A stretch of 64,000 nucleotides of DNA from Streptosporangium brasiliense. GTDB lineage: Bacteria > Actinomycetota > Actinomycetes > Streptosporangiales > Streptosporangiaceae. The position numbers and the translations under genes are program-made. The notes beneath the pieces are model-generated. The model had not been told where the DNA came from. It ran no database searches and saw nothing but the letters and a program-made list of their open reading frames with translations. Below are positions 37,287 to 45,873 of the stretch, piece by piece. How positions within the stretch are numbered: the first letter of the stretch is position 1; every line of letters starts with the position of its first letter. Location: NCBI RefSeq assembly GCF_030811595.1, contig NZ_JAUSRB010000001.1, positions 310,001 to 374,000 of the forward strand, in the 5' to 3' direction.

Positions 37287-38891
37287 GTGAAAAGGGTCGT
37301 CGGGATCGTCGCGACCATCGGGATGCTGGCCGCCACCCTCGGGGTTCCGGAGGGGGCGGTGGCGCAGGGGCGGCAGGAGCTGGTCTGGGGGCCCTGTGAC
37401 GAGGCCCCCAAGACCGTGCCGCTCGACGGCGTGCTCACCGCCCCGGCCAGGTCCAGGGCGAGGGAGGGCGAGGTGGAGTGCGCCAACCTCAGGGTGCCGC
37501 TCGACTACGCCAACCCGTACCAGACCATCAGCCTGGCCCTGAACAGGATCAAGGGGAAGGCCTCGCGGGACCACAACCACCTGGGCGTGCTGCTGGTCAA
37601 CCCCGGGGGCCCCGGGGCCTCCGGCCGCAACCTGGCCAAATACGTCGCCGCCCGGCTCCCCGACAACCTGGCCGACCGGTTCGACGTGATCGGCTTCGAC
37701 CCCCGGGGGGTGGGGGACAGCGAGCCCGCGCTCCGATGCGTGGACCCCGCGAAATACTACGCCGCCCCCCGCCCCGACCACGTGCCCCGCACCGAGCGGG
37801 AGGAGAACGCGCTGATCGGCCGGGCCAAGCAGTACGCCGAGGCGTGCGGCAACCGGTGGGGCTGGCTGCTGCCCCACATGACCACCGCGAACTCCGCCCG
37901 GGACATGGACGCCATCCGGGAGGCCCTGGGCGAGTCCGAGATCAGCTTCCTGGGCTACTCCTACGGCAGCTACCTCGGCGCGGTCTACGCCACGCTCTTC
38001 CCCGACCGGGTCAAGCGGCTGGTCCTGGACAGCGTCGTGGATCCCCGCGGGGTCTGGTACGCCGCCAACCTCGCCCAGGACGTCGCCTTCGACCGGCGGC
38101 ACCAGGACTTCCTGAAGTGGACCGCCCGCCACAACGACGTCTACAAGCTCGGCGGCACCGGCAAGTCGGTCTCCTTCGCCTGGTACGCCATGCGGGAGCG
38201 GCTGCGCACCCGCCCGGCCGGCGGGGTGGTGGGCCCGAGCGAGCTCGACGACATCTACACCGTCGGCGGCTACTCCGACGCGGCCTGGCCGCAGCTCGCC
38301 AGGGCGTTCTCCGCCTACGTCAAGAAGGGCGACACGGCGCCCATGCTCGCCGCCTACCAGCGGCACGTGAAGAACGACGCCAAGGCGGAGAACGGCTACG
38401 CCGTCTACCTGGGGATTCAGTGCCGTGACGCCGCGTGGCCGCGTGAGTGGAGCCGGTGGCGGAGCGACATGTCCCGGCTGCACGCCACCACGCCCTTCCT
38501 CACCTGGCCGAACGCCTGGTACAACGCGCCGTGCGCGTTCTGGTCCGAGCGGGGCGGCACCCCGGTGAAGATCCAGGACAGCCGCGACCTGCCGCCGGTC
38601 CTGCTCGTCCAGGCCGAGCGTGACGCCGCGACGCCGTATCCGGGGGCCCTGCAGATGCGCAAGCTGCTCGGCGGCTCCCGGCTGGTGACCGTGCCCGGTG
38701 GCAACCACGGTGTCGTGCTCAGCGGCAACCGCTGCGCGGACCGCTATCTGGCGGCCTACCTCAAGGACGGCAGCCTGCCGGGTCCGGACGAGCGCGCCGC
38801 GACCGGGTCGGACGCCCGCTGCACGGGGGTCGCCGAGCCCGCGCCCACCGCCCGTATGGCGGCGAGGGTTGATTTGAGTAGGCGGAGATGA
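37287..38891 (+). CDS. secreted alpha/beta-hydrolase peptidase, S33 tripeptidyl-aminopeptidase type
   Basis: 534 residues with a signal peptide (VVGIVATIGMLAATLGVPEGAVA). The alpha/beta-hydrolase fold has an oxyanion-region VNPGGPGASG, the nucleophile elbow GYSYGSY (Ser225), Asp446 in QAERDAATPY and His474 in GGNHGVV. A C-terminal TAP-type segment contains the last catalytic residues. Homologues (Streptomyces Tap, SlpD/SlpE) release tripeptides from extracellular proteins and are often lipoproteins or cell-associated; this one has no lipobox. Start GTG 37287 follows GGGGGAG. It may feed peptides to importers such as the one at 14.4 kb (inference). Confidence 0.9.
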   Translation: MKRVVGIVATIGMLAATLGVPEGAVAQGRQELVWGPCDEAPKTVPLDGVLTAPARSRAREGEVECANLRVPLDYANPYQTISLALNRIKGKASRDHNHLGVLLVNPGGPGASGRNLAKYVAARLPDNLADRFDVIGFDPRGVGDSEPALRCVDPAKYYAAPRPDHVPRTEREENALIGRAKQYAEACGNRWGWLLPHMTTANSARDMDAIREALGESEISFLGYSYGSYLGAVYATLFPDRVKRLVLDSVVDPRGVWYAANLAQDVAFDRRHQDFLKWTARHNDVYKLGGTGKSVSFAWYAMRERLRTRPAGGVVGPSELDDIYTVGGYSDAAWPQLARAFSAYVKKGDTAPMLAAYQRHVKNDAKAENGYAVYLGIQCRDAAWPREWSRWRSDMSRLHATTPFLTWPNAWYNAPCAFWSERGGTPVKIQDSRDLPPVLLVQAERDAATPYPGALQMRKLLGGSRLVTVPGGNHGVVLSGNRCADRYLAAYLKDGSLPGPDERAATGSDARCTGVAEPAPTARMAARVDLSRRR

Positions 38892-38944
38892 CTGGCTCTA
38901 GGTTGGTTCCTGCCAAAATCGAAGGGGTCGCGTAGGCTGATCGC

Positions 38945-39790
38945 GTGATGCTGCGCACAACGGCGTCGCGCGTGCTCGACGACAACGATCGTGACGAGGT
39001 GCTGGCCCTTCTGGACGCCGACCCCGTCGTCAACGTCTTCGTCGCCTCCAGGGTCCGTGCCGTCGGGCTCAATCCGGCCAGGCTCGGCGGTCAGATGTGG
39101 GGGTTCGGGCCGCGCGGCGGTCTGACCTCTCTCTGCTATGCCGGTGCCAACCTGGTCCCGGTGAACGCCGGCACGGACGCCGTGCACGCCTTCGCTGACC
39201 GCGCCCGTAAGCAGGGGCGCCGCTGTTCCTCGATCGTCGGCCCCGCCGACGCCGTCGCTCCGCTGTGGGAGCGGCTGGAGCCCCACTGGGGCGCCGCCCG
39301 CGCGGTCCGCTGGGCCCAGCCGGTGATGGCGGCCACCACGCCGTCCCCGGTCCCGATCGACCCCCTGGTCAGGCGGGTGCGGCCGGAGGAGTTCGAGATC
39401 CTGCTCCCCGCCTGCGTGGCGATGTTCACCGAGGAGGTGGGCATCTCCCCGGAGGCGGGGGACGGCGGTGCCCTCTACCGCTCCCGGGTCGCCGAGCTGA
39501 TCCGGATCGGCCGCTCCTACGCCCGGATCGAGCACGGCCGGGTCGTCTTCAAGGCCGAGATCGGCGCGGTCACGCCGCTGGCCTGCCAGATCCAGGGCGT
39601 CTGGGTCCACCCCGACCTGCGCGGCCGCGGGCACGCGGCGGCGGGGATGGCCTCGGTGGTCAAGCACGCGCTCGACTGCTTCGCGCCGGTGGTCTCGCTG
39701 TACGTCAACGACTACAACGCCCCGGCCAGGGCGGCCTACCGCAAGGCGGGGTTCAAGGAGGTCGGCACCTTCATGTCGGTGCTCTTCTGA
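38945..39790 (+). CDS. DUF4081-GNAT acetyltransferase
   Basis: About 281 residues. The N-terminal DUF4081 domain (VLALLDADPVVNVFVASRV, SLCYAGANLVPV) precedes a C-terminal GNAT fold with the acetyl-CoA loop IQGVWVHPDLRGRGHA and the late motif LYVNDYNAPARAAYRKAGF. TAGGCT at 38933-38938, six bases before GTG 38945, looks like a -10 of a leaderless transcript; ATG 38948 is the alternative start. In many actinobacteria this gene lies just after ispG, which is 8 kb away here. The substrate is unknown. Confidence 0.87.
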   Translation: MMLRTTASRVLDDNDRDEVLALLDADPVVNVFVASRVRAVGLNPARLGGQMWGFGPRGGLTSLCYAGANLVPVNAGTDAVHAFADRARKQGRRCSSIVGPADAVAPLWERLEPHWGAARAVRWAQPVMAATTPSPVPIDPLVRRVRPEEFEILLPACVAMFTEEVGISPEAGDGGALYRSRVAELIRIGRSYARIEHGRVVFKAEIGAVTPLACQIQGVWVHPDLRGRGHAAAGMASVVKHALDCFAPVVSLYVNDYNAPARAAYRKAGFKEVGTFMSVLF

Positions 39791-39925
39791 GCGCCGGCGC
39801 CCGGAGCGTGCGCGCGACCGCTGTCCGGTAGAAGGCGCCTGGTCACGGGTCACCCGGACGGGGGACACCGGATCATCCCGGCGACGGGTGCGGTCGGCCC
39901 GGACACCGGATTACGGTCCCTTCCC

Positions 39926-40306
39926 ATGAAGGTGGCGCAGCGGAAGACGTGGTTCGGAACGGGATTGCTGGTCGTGGCCCTGATCGTGACGGGGCTGAGC
40001 GTCTTGGTGTTCCTGCGGGCGGGCGCCACGCAGGAACGGATCGACGGGCACCTGCGGAAGGCGGCCGGACTGCTCAGCGAGGCGGAGACCGTCAAGGGGA
40101 CCGATCCCGGGCGGTACGAGGAGCTGACCCGGGAGGCCGACCGGTACGCGGGGTTCGCCGACGCCGACCAGGAGGAGTACGGCTCCCAGTCCTCGGGCGC
40201 GTGGCTCCTCGCCGCCGGCGCCGCCGGGTGTCTGGCCGGATGCTTCATCGTGCTCCTCCCCCGTCGCGGCCGCGCGATCCGGAGCTCCACGCTCGATCGC
40301 GCGTGA
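39926..40306 (+). CDS. small two-helix membrane protein of unknown function
   Basis: 126 residues. Helix 1 at about 10-31 (TGLLVVALIVTGLSVLVFL), a charged extracytoplasmic or coiled segment of about 60 residues rich in Glu/Arg (ERIDGHLRKAAGLLSEAE), then helix 2 at about 92-112 (WLLAAGAAGCLAGCFIVLL) and a basic tail. No ribosome site is obvious before ATG 39926. No family is recognised. Confidence 0.65.
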   Translation: MKVAQRKTWFGTGLLVVALIVTGLSVLVFLRAGATQERIDGHLRKAAGLLSEAETVKGTDPGRYEELTREADRYAGFADADQEEYGSQSSGAWLLAAGAAGCLAGCFIVLLPRRGRAIRSSTLDRA

Positions 40307-40317
40307 CAGCTCGTCCC

Positions 40318-40388
40318 GGAACGTGCTCCGCGGGTGGCGGTTCCGGAACGTGCCCCGCGGGTGGCGGAAGGTGCTCCGCGGGTGGCGG
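40318..40388. repeat. three tandem copies of a 21-23 base unit
   Basis: GGAACGTGCTCCGCGGGTGG plus CGG at 40318-40340, a copy with one change at 40345-40367, and a shortened copy at 40368-40388. It lies just downstream of the small membrane protein gene. Confidence 0.85.
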
Positions 40389-40528
40389 AGGCGGCTGACG
40401 GCGCAGGCCGGAACCTCGCACCGGGCCGTGCCCGCGCGGTGCGTGGCCGACGCCCGCCAGGGCGACGCGGTCGTCAGCGGGCCGCCGGCCCGGACGGCTC
40501 CCGGGGCGGGGGCGGGCGCCGGAACCTC

Positions 40529-40906
40529 TCAGAGGCTGCGCACCAGGCAGGACATCAGGCGCTCCAGCTCGGCCTCGGGGTCGGTGGTGAGGCCGGCGTG
40601 GACCGGGCCGGTCTGCACGATCGTGCTGCGCGGGGCGGTCAGCCAGCGGAACCGGCCGCCGAGCGGCTCACCGGTCAGCGGCCCCGCGTCAGCCGTGCAG
40701 GAACGCTGGTAGGCGCCGAGCGCGTGCCGCACCCCGTCGACGTCGGCGTGGGCGTCGAGCGCCTGCAGCCGTGTCTCGTCCAGCTCCACCCGCGCGCACA
40801 GGTAGGAACGCGGCTGGCAGTAGAGCACCACCCCGGCGTTGATCAGCTCGCCCCGCTCCACGCGGGGGACCACCCGGATCACGGCGTACTCGTAGACGTC
40901 TCTCAC
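40529..40906 (-). CDS. DUF3037 protein, partner of the HipA-like kinase
   Basis: 125 residues, starting VRDVYEYAVIRVVPRVERGE, the DUF3037 signature, followed by INAGVVLYCQPRSYLCARV. Start GTG 40906 has GGAAGGA six bases upstream and overlaps the stop of the HipA-like kinase by four bases (GTGA), so the two are translationally coupled. DUF3037 genes are recurrently found next to HipA-family kinases, but the function is unknown; a regulatory or substrate-binding subunit is an inference. Confidence 0.82.
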   Translation of the reverse strand: MRDVYEYAVIRVVPRVERGELINAGVVLYCQPRSYLCARVELDETRLQALDAHADVDGVRHALGAYQRSCTADAGPLTGEPLGGRFRWLTAPRSTIVQTGPVHAGLTTDPEAELERLMSCLVRSL

Positions 40907-41712
40907 CGGTTGTCCTTCCAGAACGCACCGACCGAGCCGGTCTTCCTGTCCTGCCTGGGGGCGCTCGAAGGGCCGGGCAGCCAGGAGCGGGGCCCCTGCG
41001 CGCGGGCCAGCAGGTGCTCGACGTACGCCTGCCGTACGGCCTGCGCGCCGTCGAAGCCGGGCTCGTCCTCCAGCCACTCGTCGGGGACCTCGTCGACCAC
41101 CCCGTCGAGGAAGTCCCTGGTGATCTGCTCGCTGAGCTCGGCGTCGGCCTCGGCTATCCGGGTGGCGAAGGGCGCCAGCACGTGGTCGGCGGCGTCGAAG
41201 CCGCGCTGCGGGTCGGCGGTGGGCCAGTTGTGGTGGAACCAGAGGGCGGCGCCGTGGTCGATCAGCCAGACGTCGCCGTGCCAGAGGAGCAGGTTCGGGT
41301 TGCGCCAGCTCCGGTCGACGTTGTGGACGAAGGCGTCGAACCAGAGCAGCCGGGAGGCGGAGTCGGGGTCCGGGGGCCAGGCGAGCGGCTCGAAGCCGAG
41401 CGCGCCGGGCAGGAAGTCGACCGCCAGGTTGTGGCCCTCACTGGCCTTGAGCAGATCCTGGATCTCCTCGTCGGGCTCCCGGGCGCCGAGCTGCGGATCG
41501 ACGTCGATCACCTTCAGCTCGGGGGTGCGGAAGCCGAGCCGCCTGGCCAGCTCGGCGCAGATGATCTCCGCGACGAGCACCCGGCGGCCCTGCCCGGCGC
41601 CACGGAATTTGACGACGTAGGTGCCGAGGTCGTCGGCCTCGACCACCCCGGGGAGCGACCCGCCCTCGCGCAGGGGCGTCACGTAGCGGGTCGCTGTGAT
41701 CTCTTCCAACAC
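40903..41712 (-). CDS. HipA-family kinase-like protein (HipA_2)
   Basis: About 269 residues. Short HipA-like kinase fold: nucleotide Lys in TYVVKFRGAGQG, a helical EIICAELARRLGF segment, catalytic Asp in FVHNVDRSWRNPNLLLW and metal Asp in WLIDHGAAL. The HipA N-terminal beta-barrel domain is absent, as in the single-domain HipA_2 group. HipA toxins phosphorylate glutamyl-tRNA synthetase, but the target of this subgroup is not known. No HipB-like antitoxin is adjacent; the coupled gene is DUF3037. Start GTG 41712 or TTG 41709, without a strong ribosome site. Confidence 0.82.
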   Translation of the reverse strand: MLEEITATRYVTPLREGGSLPGVVEADDLGTYVVKFRGAGQGRRVLVAEIICAELARRLGFRTPELKVIDVDPQLGAREPDEEIQDLLKASEGHNLAVDFLPGALGFEPLAWPPDPDSASRLLWFDAFVHNVDRSWRNPNLLLWHGDVWLIDHGAALWFHHNWPTADPQRGFDAADHVLAPFATRIAEADAELSEQITRDFLDGVVDEVPDEWLEDEPGFDGAQAVRQAYVEHLLARAQGPRSWLPGPSSAPRQDRKTGSVGAFWKDNR

Positions 41713-41862
41713 CCTGCCAGGCTACCGGGTCGCTCTCTCCCGGACGGCGCTCGGCGTCACCCGCCTGACCAGCCCGCCACCCGACGGCTCCAGGGTGCCG
41801 ACCGCCTCCCGGAGCGGCTCCCGAGAGGCGGGGACGGCGGCCGCGCGCCACCCGCCGGAGCC

Positions 41863-41956
41863 GGGTCCGGCGGCGGGCCGCGGCCCGGCCACACTCACAA
41901 GCCGGGCCCGGCCACGGTCACAAGCTGGGTCCGGCGGCGGGCCGCGGCCCGGCCAC
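41863..41956. repeat. perfect 30-base direct repeat at the 3' end of the LLM gene
   Basis: GGGTCCGGCGGCGGGCCGCG and the following 10 bases occur at 41863-41892 and again at 41927-41956. The shorter CCCGGCCAC...TCACAAGC motif also repeats between them. The second copy ends two bases from the stop codon of the adjoining oxidoreductase. Confidence 0.85.
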
Positions 41957-41958
41957 GG

Positions 41959-42840
41959 TCACATCTCGGCGATGACCTCCTCGGCGAAACGCTCCATGGT
42001 GGCGATCTTGAGTGCGAGACCGTCGCCGTGCTCGGCCTTCTCCTCCGGGGTGGCCAGCCACCAGGGGGCGGCCAGGGTGCCGGTGACGCCCTTGTCGGCG
42101 AAGCGCCGGTAGGTGCCCGCGTCGGGCATGACCGCGAGGGGAGCGATGATCTCCAGGGCGTCCTCCGGCCTGCCGTACTCCTTCAGGTGACGTCTGAGCG
42201 CGGCGAGGATCTCGTCGAGCTGTTCCTCCGTGTAGACGCGGTTGCCCATCCAGCCGTCGCCGATCCGGGCCGCGCGGCGCAGGGCCGCCTCGCTGTCGCC
42301 GCCCACGAAGAACGGCACCGGCCGGGCGGGGACGGGGGAGATCGACAGCGGGCCGTAGTCGAAGTGGGCGCCGTGGTGCTCGACCGTGCCGCCGGCCCAC
42401 AGCTCGCGCAGCGCGGGGATCATCTCGTCCAGCCTGCGGCCCCGGGTGTGGAAGTCCTGGCCGGTCTGGACGAACTCCTCCTTGCACCAGCCGACGCCGA
42501 CGCCGAAGGTCACCCGGTCCCCGGAGAGCACCGCCGCCGTGGAGACCTGTTTGGCGACGGTGAACAGGTCCCGTGCCGGGGCGACGTAGACGTTGGGGGC
42601 GAAGCGCAGGGTCGAGGTGACCGCGGCCATCGCCCCGATCGTCACCCACACGTCGGGCCAGTGGGTCTCGGCGTCCCAGCGGGGCGCGCCCGTCTCGGAG
42701 TAGGGGTAGGGGGAGTCGAAGTCGGCGTAGAAGATGTGGTCCGACAGTGTGAGCGTGTGGAAGCCGCACCGTTCCGACACCCTGGCCAGCTCGACGAACT
42801 GGTCGGTCTCGACGAACGACGCTCCAAGCCAGAACTGCAC
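41959..42840 (-). CDS. LLM-class F420-dependent oxidoreductase
   Basis: 293-residue luciferase-like (TIM-barrel) enzyme. Start QFWLGASFVETDQFVELARV, LSDHIFYADFDSPYPY, LRFAPNVYVAPARDLFTVAK and GVGVGWCKEEF, the usual LLM/F420 order. GGGAGGA precedes GTG 42840 by a few bases. It follows the larger LLM gene by 33 bases on the same strand and is the third gene of a hydrolase-LLM-LLM operon. The substrate is unknown; the context suggests oxidation of a small carbonyl or terpenoid-like compound (inference). Confidence 0.88.
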   Translation of the reverse strand: MQFWLGASFVETDQFVELARVSERCGFHTLTLSDHIFYADFDSPYPYSETGAPRWDAETHWPDVWVTIGAMAAVTSTLRFAPNVYVAPARDLFTVAKQVSTAAVLSGDRVTFGVGVGWCKEEFVQTGQDFHTRGRRLDEMIPALRELWAGGTVEHHGAHFDYGPLSISPVPARPVPFFVGGDSEAALRRAARIGDGWMGNRVYTEEQLDEILAALRRHLKEYGRPEDALEIIAPLAVMPDAGTYRRFADKGVTGTLAAPWWLATPEEKAEHGDGLALKIATMERFAEEVIAEM

Positions 42841-42873
42841 GGGTCCTCCCCGGGCTTCGTAGATTCGGAAGGG

Positions 42874-44124
42874 TCAGTCTGAGAACTCGGGGATGACCTT
42901 GGTGGCGAAGAGTTCGAGGTTGCGCTTGACGGTGTCGAGGGGGAGGACACCCTGCTGGCCCTGCATGAACAGGCCGAACCACTCCAGGTCGGGCATCCGG
43001 TCGAGCATCCGCTGGATGCCGCGCTTGATGTCGTCGGGGCCGCCGAGCAGGGCCATCTCGACCTCGTTCATGCGCTTGTAGTCGCCCTTCTCCGGGCTGA
43101 TCGGCTGGTGCCGGTCGTCCTCCTTCTTGCGCAGGACCTCCAGGTAGCCGAACGGGCCGAAGAAGGCGGCGAAGTCCTTCTGCATGCTCATGCCGTAGGT
43201 GGCGATGGCCTCCTCCCGGGTGTCGGCCATGCCGACGATCTTGAGGATGCCGGTGTGCTCGCCCAGCTTGTAGTCGCGGCCGCACTTGGCCGACTCCTCC
43301 TGGTAGAGCCTGGCCTTGGCGGCGTGCTCGTCCGGGTTCGGGGTGAACATCCACGGCAGGATGTCCTCCTGCGCGGCCCGGATCACCGAGCGGTCGGAGA
43401 TCGTGAACGGCTGCCACAGCTCCGGGTACGGGTTCTGGTACGGCTTGGGCCCGACCGAGACGGCGTGGATCCTGCCCTGGTCGTCGACCTCGCCCGGCGC
43501 GCCGAACTTCTGGGTCCACTCCAGCGCGGGCCATCCCTCGATGCCGTCGAACGGCGCGGGCACCTCGTAGTCCAGCACGTCGGACTTGTAGCGCAGCGTG
43601 TCCTGGGTCCACGCCATCTTCATGATCTTCAGGACCTCGCCGAAGACGTCGAAGTTGCGGGTGTCGGTCTTGGAGCCGTCGGAGCGGGCGGCGGTGGCCT
43701 GCCAGCGCTGGCCCAGGACGTTCATCCACCGGTTCTGGTAGCCGCGGGCCACGCCGAGCCTCAGCCGGCCCTTGCTGAACTGGTCGAGGAGGGCCACGTC
43801 CTCGGCCGCCCTGATCGGGTCCCAGGCGGGCAGCACGATGCCCAGCGGGGCCAGCAGGATGCGCTCGGTCCTGGCCGCCAGGTCGGTGAGGAACATCAGC
43901 GGGTTCACCGAGAACTCGAAGCCCTCGGAGTGGAAGTGGTGCTCGGTCATCATCAGCGCGTCGAAGCCGATCTGGTCGGCGTGGATCGCGATCTCGCGCA
44001 CCTCGTGGAGCAGCGCCTGGTAGGACTCGACGCTCCGCCCGATCGGCCGCTTGGCGACCGCGTTCTCCTCGTTGGAGTATCCGGAGCCGGGGATCTGCGG
44101 GTTGAGGAATATCGAGAACTTCAT
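42874..44124 (-). CDS. long LLM-class flavin-dependent monooxygenase-like protein
   Basis: 416 residues. N-terminus KFSIFLNPQIPGSGYSNEEN, then the luciferase-type motif DALMMTEHHFHSEGF, LAPLGIVLPAWDPIRAAED, and GRLRLGVARGYQNRWM. It is longer than F420-type LLM enzymes, closer to FMN-dependent monooxygenases of the luciferase family. Its ATG overlaps the stop of the upstream alpha/beta hydrolase by four bases (ATGA), so the two are coupled and may act on the same compound. The reductase partner supplying FMNH2 is not evident in the window. Confidence 0.87.
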   Translation of the reverse strand: MKFSIFLNPQIPGSGYSNEENAVAKRPIGRSVESYQALLHEVREIAIHADQIGFDALMMTEHHFHSEGFEFSVNPLMFLTDLAARTERILLAPLGIVLPAWDPIRAAEDVALLDQFSKGRLRLGVARGYQNRWMNVLGQRWQATAARSDGSKTDTRNFDVFGEVLKIMKMAWTQDTLRYKSDVLDYEVPAPFDGIEGWPALEWTQKFGAPGEVDDQGRIHAVSVGPKPYQNPYPELWQPFTISDRSVIRAAQEDILPWMFTPNPDEHAAKARLYQEESAKCGRDYKLGEHTGILKIVGMADTREEAIATYGMSMQKDFAAFFGPFGYLEVLRKKEDDRHQPISPEKGDYKRMNEVEMALLGGPDDIKRGIQRMLDRMPDLEWFGLFMQGQQGVLPLDTVKRNLELFATKVIPEFSD

Positions 44125-44912
44125 GCCAGGCTCCTTAGCCAGTCTGTGACGACGAGGAGGAACTCCCCGGGGCGTTCCTCGTGCAGCCGGTGGCCGCTGC
44201 CCTCCCAGGTGACGGCTCTGGAGCGCGGGTCCTTGAACAGACCCGCCTCCCACGCGGCCTGGGCCGGATCGAACCAGAAGGTCAGCACCGGACAGGTCCG
44301 GCGTGACAGGTATCCGTCGGAGTTGGGGCGGAGACCGAGCGGCTCCGGCCCGCCGAACATCGCCTCGAACGCCTGGAGCAGCACGTGCGGGGGAGTGGCC
44401 AGGATCCGCCGCCGGTGCCATTCGCGCAGCCAGCCCGGGGTCGCCCCGGTGGAGGTCCACAGGTCGTTGCGGAGGCTGGCGGCCAGGGGGTCCTCGCGCA
44501 TCTGCTCGATCAGCGCGGGGAAGGAGGCGGCCACCGGGCCCGTGAAGCCGTATCCCGGATCGACCGTGACCAGCGCCCTGACCAGCGACGGGTGTTCCAC
44601 CGCCAGGTGGGAGACGATCTGGCCCCCCATGGAGTGGCCGATCGCGACACACTGCCCGACGCCGAGCTCGGCGCAGAGCCCGGCGAGGTCCTCGGCCATC
44701 AGCCGCGGGGTGTTGCCGGTCTCCGGCGCCGACGAGTAGCCGTGCCCGCGCATGTCGACCGCGATGACCCGGTGCCGCCGGGCGAGCGCGGGGATGTGGT
44801 GGACCCACTCATGGGAGTCCGACCCCAGGCCGTGGACGAGCAGCAGTGCCGGGTCTCCCGATCCGTCGTCGGTGTGGAACAGCCGCACGTCGCCTAAGTC
44901 CGTGAACGCCAT
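44121..44912 (-). CDS. alpha/beta hydrolase
   Basis: 263 residues, first gene of the hydrolase-LLM-LLM operon. Oxyanion motif LLVHGLGSDSHEW, VIAVDMRGHGYS, nucleophile elbow GHSMGG, acid in FWFDPAQA and catalytic His in GSGHRLHEE. Typical of esterases, lactonases or C-C hydrolases. Pairing with flavin monooxygenases would fit ring opening or ester hydrolysis after Baeyer-Villiger-type oxidation, which is inference. The start at ATG 44912 is divergent from another LLM gene. Confidence 0.87.
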   Translation of the reverse strand: MAFTDLGDVRLFHTDDGSGDPALLLVHGLGSDSHEWVHHIPALARRHRVIAVDMRGHGYSSAPETGNTPRLMAEDLAGLCAELGVGQCVAIGHSMGGQIVSHLAVEHPSLVRALVTVDPGYGFTGPVAASFPALIEQMREDPLAASLRNDLWTSTGATPGWLREWHRRRILATPPHVLLQAFEAMFGGPEPLGLRPNSDGYLSRRTCPVLTFWFDPAQAAWEAGLFKDPRSRAVTWEGSGHRLHEERPGEFLLVVTDWLRSLA

Positions 44913-44939
44913 GAGCGCCCTTCCGTGAGGATTGCCCGC

Positions 44940-44985
44940 CTGGCAAGCTACCCTAGGAATGGTAGCCGAGCAATCGCTTGGTTTG
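44940..44985. promoter_or_regulatory. divergent promoter with palindrome and CAAGC/GCTTG boxes
   Basis: GCTACC-CTAGGAAT-GGTAGC (44947-44966) is a perfect 6-base-arm inverted repeat. It is flanked by GGCAAGC (44942-44948) and AGCAATCGCTTGGTTTGG (44970-44987). The GCTTGG half-site also occurs in the 53.5 kb divergent promoter. Confidence 0.5.
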
Positions 44986-45022
44986 GCAAGGGCCCGCCCG
45001 GCGCGGGAGAGCGGAGGCTGTC

Positions 45023-45847
45023 ATGCGGCTGGGTGTCACGATGTTCGCCACCGACCTGTCGATGCCGGTCGCCGAGCTGGCCCGGGCCGTCGAGGAGCGC
45101 GGCTTCGCCTCCCTCTACCTGCCCGAGCACACCCACATCCCGACCTCGCGCCGCACGGCCCCCCCGACCGGGGAGGCCGTGCTCGCCGAGGAGTACAGCC
45201 GCACCCTCGACCCGCTGGTCGCGCTCTCCCACGCGGCGGCCGTGACCAGCCAGATCACCCTCGGCACCGGCATCCTGCTCGCTGCCCAGCGCGAGCCCAT
45301 CGTGACCGCCAAGGCCGTCGCCACCCTCGACCACCTGTCCGGCGGGCGGGCGGTGCTCGGCGTCGGGTTCGGCTGGAACGTGGAGGAGATCCAGGACCAC
45401 GGTGTCGCCTACGGCTCCCGCCGGGACGTCGCCCGCGAGCACATGCTCGCCATGAAGGCGCTGTGGAGCCAGGACGTGGCGGGTTTCGAGGGCCGTCACG
45501 TGCGCTTCGAACCGTCCTGGTCCTGGCCCAAGCCGGTGTCCGGGCCGCCCGTCTACGTCGGCGGCGCGGCGGGCCCGAAGCTCTTCGCCCACGTCGCCGA
45601 GTACGCCGACGGCTGGATGCCGATCGGAGGCAGAGGCGTCCGGGCGGCGCTCCCCGCCCTGCGCGAGGCCTGCGAGAAGGCGGGGAGGGAGATGGTCAGG
45701 GTGATCCCGTTCGGGACGCTGCCGACCCGGGAGAAGCTCGACCACTACCGGGAGACGGGCATCGAGGAGGTCGTGCTCAACCTCCCCAGCGCCCCCGCCG
45801 CCCGCGTGCTCCCGGTGCTCGACGATCACGCGCGTTTCCTGGCATGA
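45023..45847 (+). CDS. LLM-class F420-dependent oxidoreductase
   Basis: 274 residues. Starts RLGVTMFATDLSMPVAELAR, then SLYLPEHTHIPTSR, VTSQITLGTGILL and GVGFGWNVEEIQDHG, a well-formed F420/LLM signature (family of Mycobacterium Fgd-like and TIGR03619-type enzymes). GGAGG at 45013-45017 fixes ATG 45023. It is divergent from the hydrolase operon and probably shares its control. The substrate is unknown. Confidence 0.9.
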   Translation: MRLGVTMFATDLSMPVAELARAVEERGFASLYLPEHTHIPTSRRTAPPTGEAVLAEEYSRTLDPLVALSHAAAVTSQITLGTGILLAAQREPIVTAKAVATLDHLSGGRAVLGVGFGWNVEEIQDHGVAYGSRRDVAREHMLAMKALWSQDVAGFEGRHVRFEPSWSWPKPVSGPPVYVGGAAGPKLFAHVAEYADGWMPIGGRGVRAALPALREACEKAGREMVRVIPFGTLPTREKLDHYRETGIEEVVLNLPSAPAARVLPVLDDHARFLA

Positions 45848-45873
45848 ACGAGAGGTCGTTATAGTCGGGTCCC

